DNA of 64,000 nt from CAVQHY01 sp963712465 (lineage in GTDB: Bacteria; Actinomycetota; Thermoleophilia; Gaiellales; Gaiellaceae): assembly GCA_963712465.1 (NCBI GenBank), contig CAVQHY010000006.1, forward strand, positions 186,001 to 250,000, in the 5' to 3' direction. The position numbers and the translations under genes are program-made. Below, piece by piece: positions 1-7,911 of the stretch (its first letter is position 1; every line of letters begins with the position of its first letter). Under the pieces are notes generated by a model. It made no database searches. It saw nothing but the letters and a program-made list of their open reading frames with translations, and was not told where the DNA came from.

Positions 1-727
1 TCGTTCCCGTCGCGAACGTCGGCTCGACGGTGCGGTTCTTGGCGCTCCAGGGCCCGTAGGAGACGACGGGCAGGCTGTTCAGCGGCTTCCCCTCGATCTC
101 GCGGATCGCGCGGACGCGCCAGAAGATCACACTCGGGAAGTTGTTCGCGAACGTGTAGTACTCGCGCAGGTCGGCCGCCGTGGTGGCGGTCCTGATGCGC
201 TTCGACTTGCCCTGGGCGAAGTCGTAGAGGAAGAGCACCTCGTAGGCGGTCGCACCCTCGACCGGCGTCCAGCGAACCATGCCGGGGTTGGGGTTCGTCC
301 CGTTGGAGAGGCTGCGCGGCGCGCCGCCCGGGCGCATGTTGAATCCGTAGGGCGCGCTCCACGCCTGCTCCTCGCCCTCGACGACGGCGCGGACCCGTGC
401 GTACCACGAGTAGCGCGCGCCGCTGATCCAGGGAAGAGTGAGCGGAACGGTCGCCAGCGGGCCGACGATCTTCGTGTCCTCCCAGACGAGCGCGTTGTCG
501 GCGAACGACTTCGAGGTCGAGACCTGGAACTCGTAGCGCTCGGCCCCCGCGACGTTGTTCCAGGAGAAGGCGGGGGTGCGCGAGAACGTGTGCGTTGCCT
601 GCGCCGCCTCGTCCGCCCGGAGGAGGAAGCCGTGCAGACCTGTCGGAACGCTCGAGCCGGCAAGGGCGGCCGGGACGAAGACGAGTGCGGCGGCGAGCGC
701 GGCGAGCGTTCGTGCGGCTCCAATCAC
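1..727 (-). CDS. Secreted protein with fibronectin type III-like repeats, C-terminus outside the window
   Basis: The reading frame is open to the window edge, so only the first 242 residues are present. GTG at 727 gives a short N-terminus followed by a clear signal peptide (residues about 4-24, Ala/Leu/Val rich, ending PAALAG). Two repeats follow, each beginning with the FnIII-like pattern 'F/VxW..V.GA..YE' (FSWNNVAGAERYEFQVS near residue 52 and VRWTPVEGATAYEVLF near residue 148), with aromatic W/Y positions typical of a beta sandwich. This suggests an exported adhesive or cell-surface protein; no enzyme motif is visible. The start is the only in-frame codon placed correctly for the signal peptide, but no good ribosome binding site is seen. 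Function unknown. Confidence 0.75.
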   Translation of the reverse strand, partial: MIGAARTLAALAAALVFVPAALAGSSVPTGLHGFLLRADEAAQATHTFSRTPAFSWNNVAGAERYEFQVSTSKSFADNALVWEDTKIVGPLATVPLTLPWISGARYSWYARVRAVVEGEEQAWSAPYGFNMRPGGAPRSLSNGTNPNPGMVRWTPVEGATAYEVLFLYDFAQGKSKRIRTATTAADLREYYTFANNFPSVIFWRVRAIREIEGKPLNSLPVVSYGPWSAKNRTVEPTFATGT

Positions 728-844
728 GAGAATGGTTGTCGGCAGCACAGCCGGGCCGCAGTTCCCTCAAAGGGGTGAGCGTGGGGTTGCAGCGGTGTCC
801 CTGGAGGCGCGCCCGGTGGTGACCCCGATCGGGGGCGGGCGGTG

Positions 845-871
845 GGGAAAGAGGCACGGCGGAGCCGTGCC
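845..871 (-). terminator. Rho-independent-like terminator of the caa3 oxidase operon
   Basis: Just beyond the last stop of the minus-strand operon, an 8-bp perfect stem GGCACGGC/GCCGTGCC with a 3-base loop (853-871) is followed on the minus strand by TCTTTC. A second small hairpin (GCCGTCT/AGACGGC) overlaps the end of the preceding gene. Confidence 0.6.
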
Positions 872-875
872 GTCT

Positions 876-989
876 TCAGACGGCGTTGTAGATCTCCGCC
901 ACCACGATCGCGCCGGCGAAGAGCACGAACGCAACGGCGAAGAGCAGGAATCCCAGACGGAGGTTCCGGCGCTCGAGCTCGGGATCCAT
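876..989 (-). CDS. 37-residue single-pass membrane peptide at the end of the oxidase operon
   Basis: The ATG at 989 shares its A with the TGA stop of the heme O synthase gene, a one-base overlap that indicates translational coupling. The product has a charged N-terminus (MDPELERRNLR), one membrane segment (about residues 12-32) and a short polar tail. Its size and position, last gene after subunits II, I and heme O synthase, are what one expects of a small cytochrome oxidase subunit or assembly peptide. No family is recognised with certainty. Most gene finders would miss it because of its length. Confidence 0.6.
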   Translation of the reverse strand: MDPELERRNLRLGFLLFAVAFVLFAGAIVVAEIYNAV

Positions 990-2224
990 CAGAGCACCAT
1001 CGGGTCGACGGCCATGGCCACGAAGAGAAGCGCCAGGTACGTGAGCGAATACGAGAAGAGCCGGTGTGCGTGCGCACGATCCGTGTGTCTGGCGAGCGCA
1101 AGGGCGAGCCCGACGAAGACGGCGCCGAGCGTTGCCGCGGAGACGAGGTACACCAGTCCGGCCGTGTGCCATAAGACCGGCAGGAGGGTCACGCCCAGGA
1201 GCGCGAGGGAGTAGAGGACGATCTGCCTGGCGGTCTCGCGCTCGCCGCGGACGACCGGGAGCATCGGGACACCCGCCGCCTGGTAGTCGCGCTTGATCAG
1301 GAGGGCGAGCGCCCAGAAGTGCGGCGGCGTCCAGACGAAGACGATCAGGAACAGGAAGAGCGCAGGCAGGGCGAGATTCCCCGTCGCGGCGGCCCAGCCG
1401 ACGACGGGCGGAACGGCTCCCGCGGCGCCGCCGATGACGATGTTCTGCGGCGTCGTCCGCTTGAGCCAGCGCGTGTACACGAGCACGTAGAAGAGGTTCC
1501 CGAACAGCGCGAGCGCCGCGGCGAGCACGTTGACGAAGCTCGTCAGCACGACGAACGAGAGCGCCGAGAGCGCGAGCCCGAACTCGAGCGCGTACGCGGG
1601 GGGGATGCGTCCCGTCGCGACCGGCCGTCGGTCGGTCCGCTTCATGTGGATGTCGATGTCGCGGTCGAGGTAGTGGTTCAGCGCCGAGGCGCCACCACAG
1701 GCGAGCGCGAGACCGCCCATCGTGGCGAGAAAGAGGCCGAGCGGCGGCAGGCCGCCCTCGCCGACGAGCATCCCACCGGCCGCGGTCAGCAGGAGCAGCG
1801 ACATGATCCGCGGCTTGGTCAGAGTCACGTAGTCGCGCGCCGTGCCCGGAGCGACCGGCTTGCCGCGGAAGGACAGCCCCGTGGCGGTCGCGGTCGCTGC
1901 GAGCGTCACCGCGCCGAGCCCGAGATGCAGTCCGCGCGACCACGCTCCGGTGTCCGCCCAGGCGATCAGCGCCCCGAGTCCGACCTGCACCGAGTAGAGG
2001 GCGAGCGCGATGCTCGACGCGACGACGAGGTCGCGGCGGTCGCGATGGGCGAGCCAGGCGGACAGCGTCAGGCCAGCGAGGAGCGCGAGCGCGACCAGCG
2101 CGGCCGCGTCGTGGGCAATTCCCGGCCAGGATCCCGAGACGACGACAGCCGCGACGGCGATGGTCGCGGTGATCGCCGTGAGGTGGAGCCACAAGCCCGG
2201 CCGCGGGGTGGTTGATCTTCTCAT
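989..2224 (-). CDS. ctaB: Heme O synthase (protoheme IX farnesyltransferase) with an N-terminal CtaA-like membrane domain
   Basis: 411 residues. The C-terminal ~290 residues are a UbiA-type prenyltransferase that attaches farnesyl to protoheme IX, making heme O for the oxidase. Its signatures are LTKPRIMSLLLLT (near 132), the Asp-rich loop NHYLDRDIDIHMKRTDRRP and the YTRWLKR loop. The first ~120 residues are extra: four membrane segments with VVVSGSWPG, a His at 38 and GLHLGLGAV (His 98), resembling one half of heme A synthase (CtaA/COX15). ATG at 2224 overlaps the ctaD stop by four bases (ATGA), supporting this start and coupling. The extra domain may be a four-helix heme A synthase unit or a degenerate remnant; the paired-His motif is incomplete. 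Confidence 0.9.
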   Translation of the reverse strand: MRRSTTPRPGLWLHLTAITATIAVAAVVVSGSWPGIAHDAAALVALALLAGLTLSAWLAHRDRRDLVVASSIALALYSVQVGLGALIAWADTGAWSRGLHLGLGAVTLAATATATGLSFRGKPVAPGTARDYVTLTKPRIMSLLLLTAAGGMLVGEGGLPPLGLFLATMGGLALACGGASALNHYLDRDIDIHMKRTDRRPVATGRIPPAYALEFGLALSALSFVVLTSFVNVLAAALALFGNLFYVLVYTRWLKRTTPQNIVIGGAAGAVPPVVGWAAATGNLALPALFLFLIVFVWTPPHFWALALLIKRDYQAAGVPMLPVVRGERETARQIVLYSLALLGVTLLPVLWHTAGLVYLVSAATLGAVFVGLALALARHTDRAHAHRLFSYSLTYLALLFVAMAVDPMVL

Positions 2225-3852
2225 CGCTGGTTCGCGATCTTCATCCGCAGATCCCGGAGTGGACGGTAGCTCGTCACGTAGGGGACTCGCTCGAAGTTGT
2301 GCGGAGGCGGAGGCGAGGTCACGTACCACTCGAGCGTGTCGGCGACCCATGGGTCGTTCCCGACCCGCGGGCCCGCGCGCCAGCTCCGGATCATGTTGAC
2401 GGCGAACACGAGCACGGCGATCCCCATGAGGAAAGCGCCGATCGTCGAGAGCAGGTTGTAGAGCTCGAACAGCCCTTGCTCGTTGTACGTGTACACACGG
2501 CGCTGCATCCCCATCAGGCCGAGCATGTGCTGGGGCAGGAAGCAGAGGTTGAACCCGGCGAAGAAGAGCCAGAAGTGGAGCTTGCCGAGCCGCTCGTCGT
2601 ACATCCGCCCGGTGATCTTCGGAAACCAGTAGTACGAGCCGGCGAAGAGGCCGAGGAGCGTCCCGCCGAGGAGCGTGTAGTGGAAGTGCGCGACGATGTA
2701 GTAGCTGTCGTGGAGCTGGTAGTCGACCGGGAAGCTCGCCACGAGGATCCCGGACAGGCCGCCCATGATGAAGAGGGCGATGAAGCCGAGCGCGAACAGC
2801 ATCGGCGTCTTCAGCGACAGGTTCCCCTTCCAGAGCGTCGCCACCCAGTTGAAGACCTTCACGCCCGTCGGGATCGCGACGAGGTACGAGGCGACCATGA
2901 ACCAGCCGTTCAGGGCGTCGGGCAGCCCGACCGTGAACATGTGGTGCGCCCACACGAGCATCGAGATGAACGCGATTCCGATCGTCGCGAACGCGACCGC
3001 CTTGTAGCCGAAGATCGGCTTGCGCGCGAACACCGGGATGATCTCGGAGATCATCCCCATCGCGGGCAGCACGAGGATGTAGACCTCCGGATGCCCGAAG
3101 AACCAGAACAGGTTCTGGTAGAGCACGGCGCTGCCGCCGTCGTCCGGCAGGAAGAACGACGTGCCGGTCGTCCGGTCGAGGAGCAGCAGCAGCAGCGCGG
3201 CCGCGAGCACCGGGAAGACGAGCACGATCAGGAGCGAGTACGCCTCGATCGCCCAGACGAACAGCGGCATGCGCATCCAGGTCATCCCGGGGGCGCGCAT
3301 GTTGTGGATCGTGACGACGAAGTTGATCGAGCCGAAGATCGCGCCGAGCCCTCCGAGGTGGAGGCCGAGGATCCACAGGTCCTGACCGAGCTGCGGGCTG
3401 TACTCGGGGCCGGAGAGCGGCGTGTAGGCCGTCCACGCGGCGTTCGCGGCGCCGCCCTCGACGCCGAAGCTCGCCATCACGATCACGGCGCCGAGGAAGA
3501 AGAGCCAGAACGAGAGGGCGTTCAGGCGCGGGAAGGCCATGTCCCGCGCGCCGATCATCAGCGGCACGAGGTAGTTGCCGAACCCCGCGAAGATCGGCGT
3601 CGCGAACAGGAACAGCATCGCCGTGCCGTGCATCGTGAAGAGCTGGTTGTAGGCGTTCTCGGTCACGATGTCCGCGTTCGCCTGGGCGAGCTGGAGGCGC
3701 ATCAGGAGCGCCATCACGCCGCCGCCGACGAAGAACACGTAGGCGCTGACGATGTAGAGGATTCCGATCCGCTTGTGGTCGACCGTCGTGAGCCAGCTCA
3801 CGACTGTCCCGTCCCGCCAGGTCGGTGCGGCCGCCTCGGCCCTAACTGCCAT
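2221..3852 (-). CDS. ctaD: Cytochrome c oxidase subunit I (caa3-type)
   Basis: 543 residues, the usual length for an A-family heme-copper oxidase subunit I, with twelve predicted membrane helices. Heme and copper ligands are visible: His 75 in the MHGTAM motif, GHPEVY carrying the CuB histidine, Glu and cross-linked Tyr, the HH pair in WAHHMFTVG, and HFHYT. GHPEVYILVLP marks the A1 type with a D-channel glutamate. It reduces O2 to water and pumps protons in the cytoplasmic membrane. ATG at 3852 lies inside the end of ctaC (11-base overlap) and the stop overlaps ctaB, so ctaC, ctaD and ctaB form one operon. Confidence 0.97.
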   Translation of the reverse strand: MAVRAEAAAPTWRDGTVVSWLTTVDHKRIGILYIVSAYVFFVGGGVMALLMRLQLAQANADIVTENAYNQLFTMHGTAMLFLFATPIFAGFGNYLVPLMIGARDMAFPRLNALSFWLFFLGAVIVMASFGVEGGAANAAWTAYTPLSGPEYSPQLGQDLWILGLHLGGLGAIFGSINFVVTIHNMRAPGMTWMRMPLFVWAIEAYSLLIVLVFPVLAAALLLLLLDRTTGTSFFLPDDGGSAVLYQNLFWFFGHPEVYILVLPAMGMISEIIPVFARKPIFGYKAVAFATIGIAFISMLVWAHHMFTVGLPDALNGWFMVASYLVAIPTGVKVFNWVATLWKGNLSLKTPMLFALGFIALFIMGGLSGILVASFPVDYQLHDSYYIVAHFHYTLLGGTLLGLFAGSYYWFPKITGRMYDERLGKLHFWLFFAGFNLCFLPQHMLGLMGMQRRVYTYNEQGLFELYNLLSTIGAFLMGIAVLVFAVNMIRSWRAGPRVGNDPWVADTLEWYVTSPPPPHNFERVPYVTSYRPLRDLRMKIANQR

Positions 3853-4861
3853 TCGCCTGTGTCCCCTTGCCCGACAGGGTCGGATCGGTGGTCAGATACT
3901 CGAAGAGGTCGTCGATCTGCTGCTCGCTCCAGCCGAGGCCGACCGGCGGCATGTAGCTCGACAGGCTCGGCTGGTCCTGGCCCTCGTACAGGAGCTTCGT
4001 CAACCCCGCCTTGCTCGTCACCTTGCCCGCGATCGGCGGGCCGATGCCGCCCTCGCCGGCGAGGCCGTGGCACGTCGCGCAGACGTTGTCGTACTCCTCC
4101 TTGCCGAGCGCGAGCTCGCCGGCGGGCGTGTCCTGAGCCGCGGCGGCCTTGCTCACCCACGCGTCGTAGTCCTGCCCCGGCACCGCCGCGACGCGCGTGT
4201 ACATGACCGCGTGCTCGATCCCGCAGAACTCGGCGCACTTGCCCTGGTAGACACCGGCCTGGTCGATGCGGAAGTCGAGCGTGTTCACCCGGCCCGGGAT
4301 CGCGTCGCGCTTCCCCGTGATCTGAGGCACCCACCAGCTGTGGATCACGTCCGGGGACGTCAGCTCCAACCGCACGAGCCGGCCGACCGGGACGCGTAGC
4401 GTGTCCAGCGTGAGCGTCCCGTTGGGGTACTCGTATTGCCAGTAGAACTGGTGCGCCGTGACCCTGACCACGAGCGGCTTCTCGCCTCGCTCCGGGCTCG
4501 CGTTGACCGTCGGCACGGAGGCGAAGGTGAAGGCGGCGATCACGACGAGGATCACCGCCGGGACGATCGTCCAGATCACCTCGAGACGGGTGTTGCCGTG
4601 CAGCTGCGGGCCTTCCCCCAGGGGGTCGGACTCCGAGCGGCGCCGGAAGCGGAAGATGAACCAGACGAGCGCACCCTCGACGAGGACGAACACGACGGCG
4701 CAGATCCCGAAGATGATCCAGTAGAGCCTGCTGATCGCTCTGCCCGAGTCGGACACCGACTCCGGAGGGCCCAGGCCGCCGTTTCCGGCGAGCGCTGTCG
4801 ACGCGAGGACGAGGGCGCAGACGATGAGCGCCGCGACCGCGAGGGCGTGCTTGCGGGCCAT
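3842..4861 (-). CDS. ctaC: Cytochrome c oxidase subunit II fused to cytochrome c
   Basis: 339 residues from ATG 4861, chosen because it places a signal-type helix at residues 5-25; an upstream in-frame ATG at 4918 would add 19 residues. Two membrane hairpin helices (about 44-72 and 95-117) precede a cupredoxin domain with the binuclear CuA ligands His 174, Cys 209, Cys 213, His 217 and Met 220. The C-terminal ~90 residues are a class I cytochrome c with CATCH at 261-265 and a later Met in SYMPP. This is the caa3 layout, in which the fused cytochrome passes electrons to CuA, so no separate carrier is needed. First gene of the oxidase operon. Confidence 0.95.
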   Translation of the reverse strand: MARKHALAVAALIVCALVLASTALAGNGGLGPPESVSDSGRAISRLYWIIFGICAVVFVLVEGALVWFIFRFRRRSESDPLGEGPQLHGNTRLEVIWTIVPAVILVVIAAFTFASVPTVNASPERGEKPLVVRVTAHQFYWQYEYPNGTLTLDTLRVPVGRLVRLELTSPDVIHSWWVPQITGKRDAIPGRVNTLDFRIDQAGVYQGKCAEFCGIEHAVMYTRVAAVPGQDYDAWVSKAAAAQDTPAGELALGKEEYDNVCATCHGLAGEGGIGPPIAGKVTSKAGLTKLLYEGQDQPSLSSYMPPVGLGWSEQQIDDLFEYLTTDPTLSGKGTQANGS

Positions 4862-4872
4862 GAGGCGCCGTA

Positions 4873-4878
4873 ATTCTA
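4873..4878 (-). promoter_or_regulatory. Probable -10 element of the oxidase operon
   Basis: TAGAAT on the minus strand, 11 bases before the ctaC ATG. This would give a very short leader. No convincing -35 is seen. Confidence 0.4.
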
Positions 4879-4934
4879 TGCGGGCGCTCCGGCCACGAGC
4901 CACATTGAGGCGTTCCACGCGAGCCGCTCCGAAC

Positions 4935-4940
4935 TACGAT
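4935..4940 (+). promoter_or_regulatory. -10 element TACGAT, leaderless type
   Basis: TACGAT with 7 bases to GTG 4948, matching the TANNNT-N5-9-start pattern seen before many genes here. It decides the start of the next gene: an ATG at 4939 lies inside this hexamer. Confidence 0.45.
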
Positions 4941-4947
4941 GGAGCCG

Positions 4948-5241
4948 GTGGACGAGGTCTCGTACGTGGCGTTGCCCGCGAACTGCGTGGAGCCGTTCGA
5001 GGTGTATCTGAACGGCGTCCTCCAGGAGCGAGGCGTCGACTATGCGGTCGAGGGCTCGCGCCTGCGCTTCGCGCGGCCGCTCGCGACGGAGGGCCGGCTC
5101 GGCGCTCTCCGCTGGACGAGCATGTTTCTCGGCGTCGCCGGCACGTACAAGAAGAACGACTCGGTCGACATCGTCTACGCGGTGGGCGGGAAGCGGACGG
5201 TGGCCTCGAGGCTTCCGATCGTGCCGGCTGGTTCCGCCTGA
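4948..5241 (+). CDS. Conserved hypothetical protein, 97 residues
   Basis: A small soluble protein, not recognised with certainty. It reads as beta-rich (FEVYLNGVLQERGVDYAVEG, then LRFARPL), a pattern seen in small domains of phage tail or appendage proteins, but nothing else phage-like is nearby. GTG 4948 is preferred over ATG 4939 because a -10-like TACGAT ends 7 bases upstream; the alternative adds only MEP. It stands alone between the divergent oxidase operon and an aminotransferase gene. No signal peptide or membrane segment. Confidence 0.6.
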   Translation: MDEVSYVALPANCVEPFEVYLNGVLQERGVDYAVEGSRLRFARPLATEGRLGALRWTSMFLGVAGTYKKNDSVDIVYAVGGKRTVASRLPIVPAGSA

Positions 5242-5254
5242 CGCGATCGTTGAT

Positions 5255-5260
5255 TAGACT
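5255..5260 (+). promoter_or_regulatory. -10 element TAGACT, leaderless type
   Basis: TAGACT followed by 6 bases and ATG 5267. There is no room for a ribosome binding site, so a leaderless mRNA is implied. Confidence 0.6.
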
Positions 5261-5266
5261 CGGGTC

Positions 5267-6568
5267 ATGTCGTTGCGCGAGGGGACGGAGACCGAGCGGC
5301 TCGTCGAGGCGCGCGAGCGATATGTCGCCCGAGGCGTGTCGACGCCTCCGCTCGTCGTCGCGCGGGCAGAGGGGGCGACGATCGAGGACGTCGAGGGGCG
5401 AACGTACGTCGACTTCGCCGGCGGGATCGCCTGTCAGAACCTCGGCCACGGCCTCGGGAGCGTGGTTGCCGCCGTCCACGAGCAGGTCGACCGCTACCTG
5501 CACCAGTGCTTCATGGTCGGCATGTACGAGCCGTACATCGACGTCTGCCGCCGGCTGGCCGAGCTCTCGCCGTGTCGCGGCGCGGAGCAGAAGTCGGTGC
5601 TCGTCAACTCGGGCGCGGAGGCGAACGAGAACGCGGTCAAGATCGCGCGGGTCGCGACCGGCCGTCCAGCGGTGATCGCGTTCGACCGCGGCTTCCACGG
5701 TCGCACGCTGCTGACGATGACGATGACGAGCAAGGTCGTCCCGTACAAGCAGGGCTTCGGGCCGTTCGCGCCCGAGGTGTACCACGCGCCGGCGCCGTAC
5801 CCGTATCGCGGGATCACGACCGACGACGCTCTGCACGAGCTCGAGTTCATCTTCAAGTCGCACGTCGACCCCGAGACGGTCGCCTGCGTCGTGCTCGAGC
5901 CGGTGCAGGGCGAGGGAGGCTTCATCCCGATGCCGCTCGACTTTCCCGGGCGCCTGCAGGAGCTGCTCTCGCGGCACGGCATTCTCTTCGTCGCCGACGA
6001 GGTGCAGAGCGGCTGCGGCAGGACCGGCCCCGTGTGGGCGATCGAGCACTACGACTTCGAGCCGGATCTCGTCGTCTCGGGGAAGTCGATCGGCGGCGGG
6101 TTGCCGCTCGCTGGCGTCACCGGTCGCGCCGAGCTGATGGACGCCGTCGGCCCCGGCGGGCTCGGAGGCACGTTCGGGGGCAACCCGGTGTCCTGCGCCG
6201 CGGCGATCGCCGTCCTCGACGTGCTCGGCCAGGACGAGACGCAGGCCCGCGCCGCCGAGCTGGGTGAGCGCCTGCGCGCCCGGCTCGAGGGAATCGCGGA
6301 GCGCGTGCCGGCGGTCGGCGACGTGCGCGGCCTGGGCCCGATGCTCGCGCTCGAGCTCGTCGAGGACCGACAGACGAAGGCCCCGGCCGCAGTGCTCGCC
6401 TCCGCGACCACCGTGGCCGCGCGCGAGCGCGGCCTCGTTCTGCTCTCGTGTGGCATCTACGGCAACGTGATCCGGATTCTCGCGCCGCTGGTCATCTCCG
6501 ACGCGGACCTGGATCGCGGGCTCGAGATCCTCGAGGAGTCGCTCCTCGAGGCGAGCCGGGCTCTCTGA
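5267..6568 (+). CDS. Class III pyridoxal-phosphate aminotransferase (4-aminobutyrate aminotransferase-like)
   Basis: 433 residues, full length for the family. Visible marks: NSGAEANENAVK (115-125, cofactor phosphate), FHGRT (143-147), the DEVQSG Asp at 244 and the Schiff-base lysine K273 in SGKSIGGGLPLAG. The LSCGIYGNVIRILAPL stretch near the C-terminus is typical of GabT-type enzymes. Likely reaction: transfer of the omega-amino group of GABA or a related amine to 2-oxoglutarate. A close relative such as a 5-aminovalerate or beta-alanine transaminase cannot be excluded. It stands alone under its own leaderless promoter; no succinate-semialdehyde dehydrogenase gene is adjacent. Confidence 0.88.
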   Translation: MSLREGTETERLVEARERYVARGVSTPPLVVARAEGATIEDVEGRTYVDFAGGIACQNLGHGLGSVVAAVHEQVDRYLHQCFMVGMYEPYIDVCRRLAELSPCRGAEQKSVLVNSGAEANENAVKIARVATGRPAVIAFDRGFHGRTLLTMTMTSKVVPYKQGFGPFAPEVYHAPAPYPYRGITTDDALHELEFIFKSHVDPETVACVVLEPVQGEGGFIPMPLDFPGRLQELLSRHGILFVADEVQSGCGRTGPVWAIEHYDFEPDLVVSGKSIGGGLPLAGVTGRAELMDAVGPGGLGGTFGGNPVSCAAAIAVLDVLGQDETQARAAELGERLRARLEGIAERVPAVGDVRGLGPMLALELVEDRQTKAPAAVLASATTVAARERGLVLLSCGIYGNVIRILAPLVISDADLDRGLEILEESLLEASRAL

Positions 6569-6620
6569 GCGCGCTGCGGCGCGCCGAACGTCAGCCGAGC
6601 CCCAACGGACGGTAGGGCCG

Positions 6621-7820
6621 ATGCGATTGACGTGGCTCGAGCCTCCCCGCCTGCGTACGACGTCGCTCGACTCCGAAGAGGAGCGGCACGCGACGTGGCT
6701 CGAGCTCTTCTTCGACCTCGTGTTCGTGGTCGCCGTCGCTCAGGTCGCGCAGCACCTGATCGGCGATCACACGCTCGCGGGGTTCGCCGAGTTCGCCGCG
6801 CTCTTCGTCCCGGTCTGGTGGATGTGGGTCGGCTTCACGTTCTACGCCGATCGCTTCGACACCGACGACGTTCTGTTCCGGGTGCTCACGTTCGCCGAGA
6901 TGCTCGCCGTCGCCGCGGTCGCGGTGAGCGTTCCGGACGCTCTCGGGGACGGATCGGCGGAGTTCGCGCTCGCATACGTTGCGGCGCGGGCCGTCGTGAT
7001 CGCGCTCTACTGGCGGGCCTGGCTCAACGTGCCCGAGGCGAGAGGGCTCACGGGTCTCTGGATCGGCTCGTTCACGGTCGGGGCGGGACTGTGGCTCGTC
7101 TCGCTGGCGTTTGAGCCGCCCGCCCGCTACTGGCTCTGGGCCGCGGGGCTCGCCGTCGACCTGCTCACGCCCCTCCTTGCCCGGCGGTTCATCGCGAGGG
7201 TGCCGATCTCGGCGTCGCATATCCCCGAGCGGATCGGCCTCTTCACGATCATCGTGCTCGGCGAGTCGATCGTCGCCGTCGTCGCAGGGACCGAACTGGC
7301 GGACTGGTCCGCGCACGGGATCGCGATCGCGATCACATCGTTTGTGATCAGCGCCGGGATCTGGTGGATCTACTTCGACTACCTCGACTCGACGGTCGTC
7401 CGCCGCAGCGTTCTCGCCGGGCAGGTCTACCTCTACGGGCACCTGCCCTTGCTCATGGGCCTCACCGCGGTCGGCGCCGGCACGAAGCTCGCGATCAAGG
7501 AGGCCGGCGAAAGCGACTTCTCCGACGGCACCCGCTGGGCGCTGTGCGGCGGGGTGGCCCTGTGTCTGGCGTCGATCTCCGTCATTCATCTCGCGACGAC
7601 CGGCAGCGGTTTCCGCGACCCCGATCTCTGGCTCCGGCTCGCCGTTGTAGCCGTCGCGATCGCTCTCGGCTTCGCGGCCCTTCCTCCACTCGCGACCGTT
7701 CCGATCCTGGCGGCGGCGATGGTCGGGCTGGTGGCGGCGGAGATCGCCGGCCACGAGGGGCACGTGGCGGGGAACCGCCTGGAGCTCGAGCTCGACGGGA
7801 GCGAGCCAGAGCTCGACTAG
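6621..7820 (+). CDS. Low temperature requirement A (LtrA) family membrane protein
   Basis: 399 residues with about ten to eleven membrane segments. The N-terminal signature 'R..TWLELFFDLVFVVAVAQ' (residues about 23-42) and the later HIPERIGLFTIIVLGES..AV motif are diagnostic of the LtrA family. The family was named from a Listeria gene needed for growth in the cold, but the molecular activity is unknown; a transporter or lipid-related role is usually guessed. No clear Shine-Dalgarno sequence precedes ATG 6621. It is followed after 91 bases by a lipid kinase-like gene. Confidence 0.88.
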   Translation: MRLTWLEPPRLRTTSLDSEEERHATWLELFFDLVFVVAVAQVAQHLIGDHTLAGFAEFAALFVPVWWMWVGFTFYADRFDTDDVLFRVLTFAEMLAVAAVAVSVPDALGDGSAEFALAYVAARAVVIALYWRAWLNVPEARGLTGLWIGSFTVGAGLWLVSLAFEPPARYWLWAAGLAVDLLTPLLARRFIARVPISASHIPERIGLFTIIVLGESIVAVVAGTELADWSAHGIAIAITSFVISAGIWWIYFDYLDSTVVRRSVLAGQVYLYGHLPLLMGLTAVGAGTKLAIKEAGESDFSDGTRWALCGGVALCLASISVIHLATTGSGFRDPDLWLRLAVVAVAIALGFAALPPLATVPILAAAMVGLVAAEIAGHEGHVAGNRLELELDGSEPELD

Positions 7821-7911
7821 CTCGCCGTCGCGAACGACCGATGCCGGTACCGAGAGGAAGCTTGAGCGTAGGGTTCCAGGGCCGTGGCTCCCCAGCCGCG
7901 TCGTCCGAGCC

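Noticed and set aside
989..3436. An 815-codon minus frame that would join part of the ctaD region to ctaB
   Set aside because: The first half is an out-of-frame reading of ctaD. The true ctaB start is the ATG at 2224 that overlaps the ctaD stop.
2212..4206. 664-codon plus-strand frame opposite ctaD/ctaC
   Set aside because: Low-complexity Arg/His/Glu/Asp product typical of the antisense frame of GC-rich genes; the minus strand carries unmistakable oxidase subunits.
4948..5241. Prophage remnant suggested by a tail-fibre-like small protein
   Set aside because: No other phage gene, integrase or attachment site nearby; a lone beta-rich domain is not enough.
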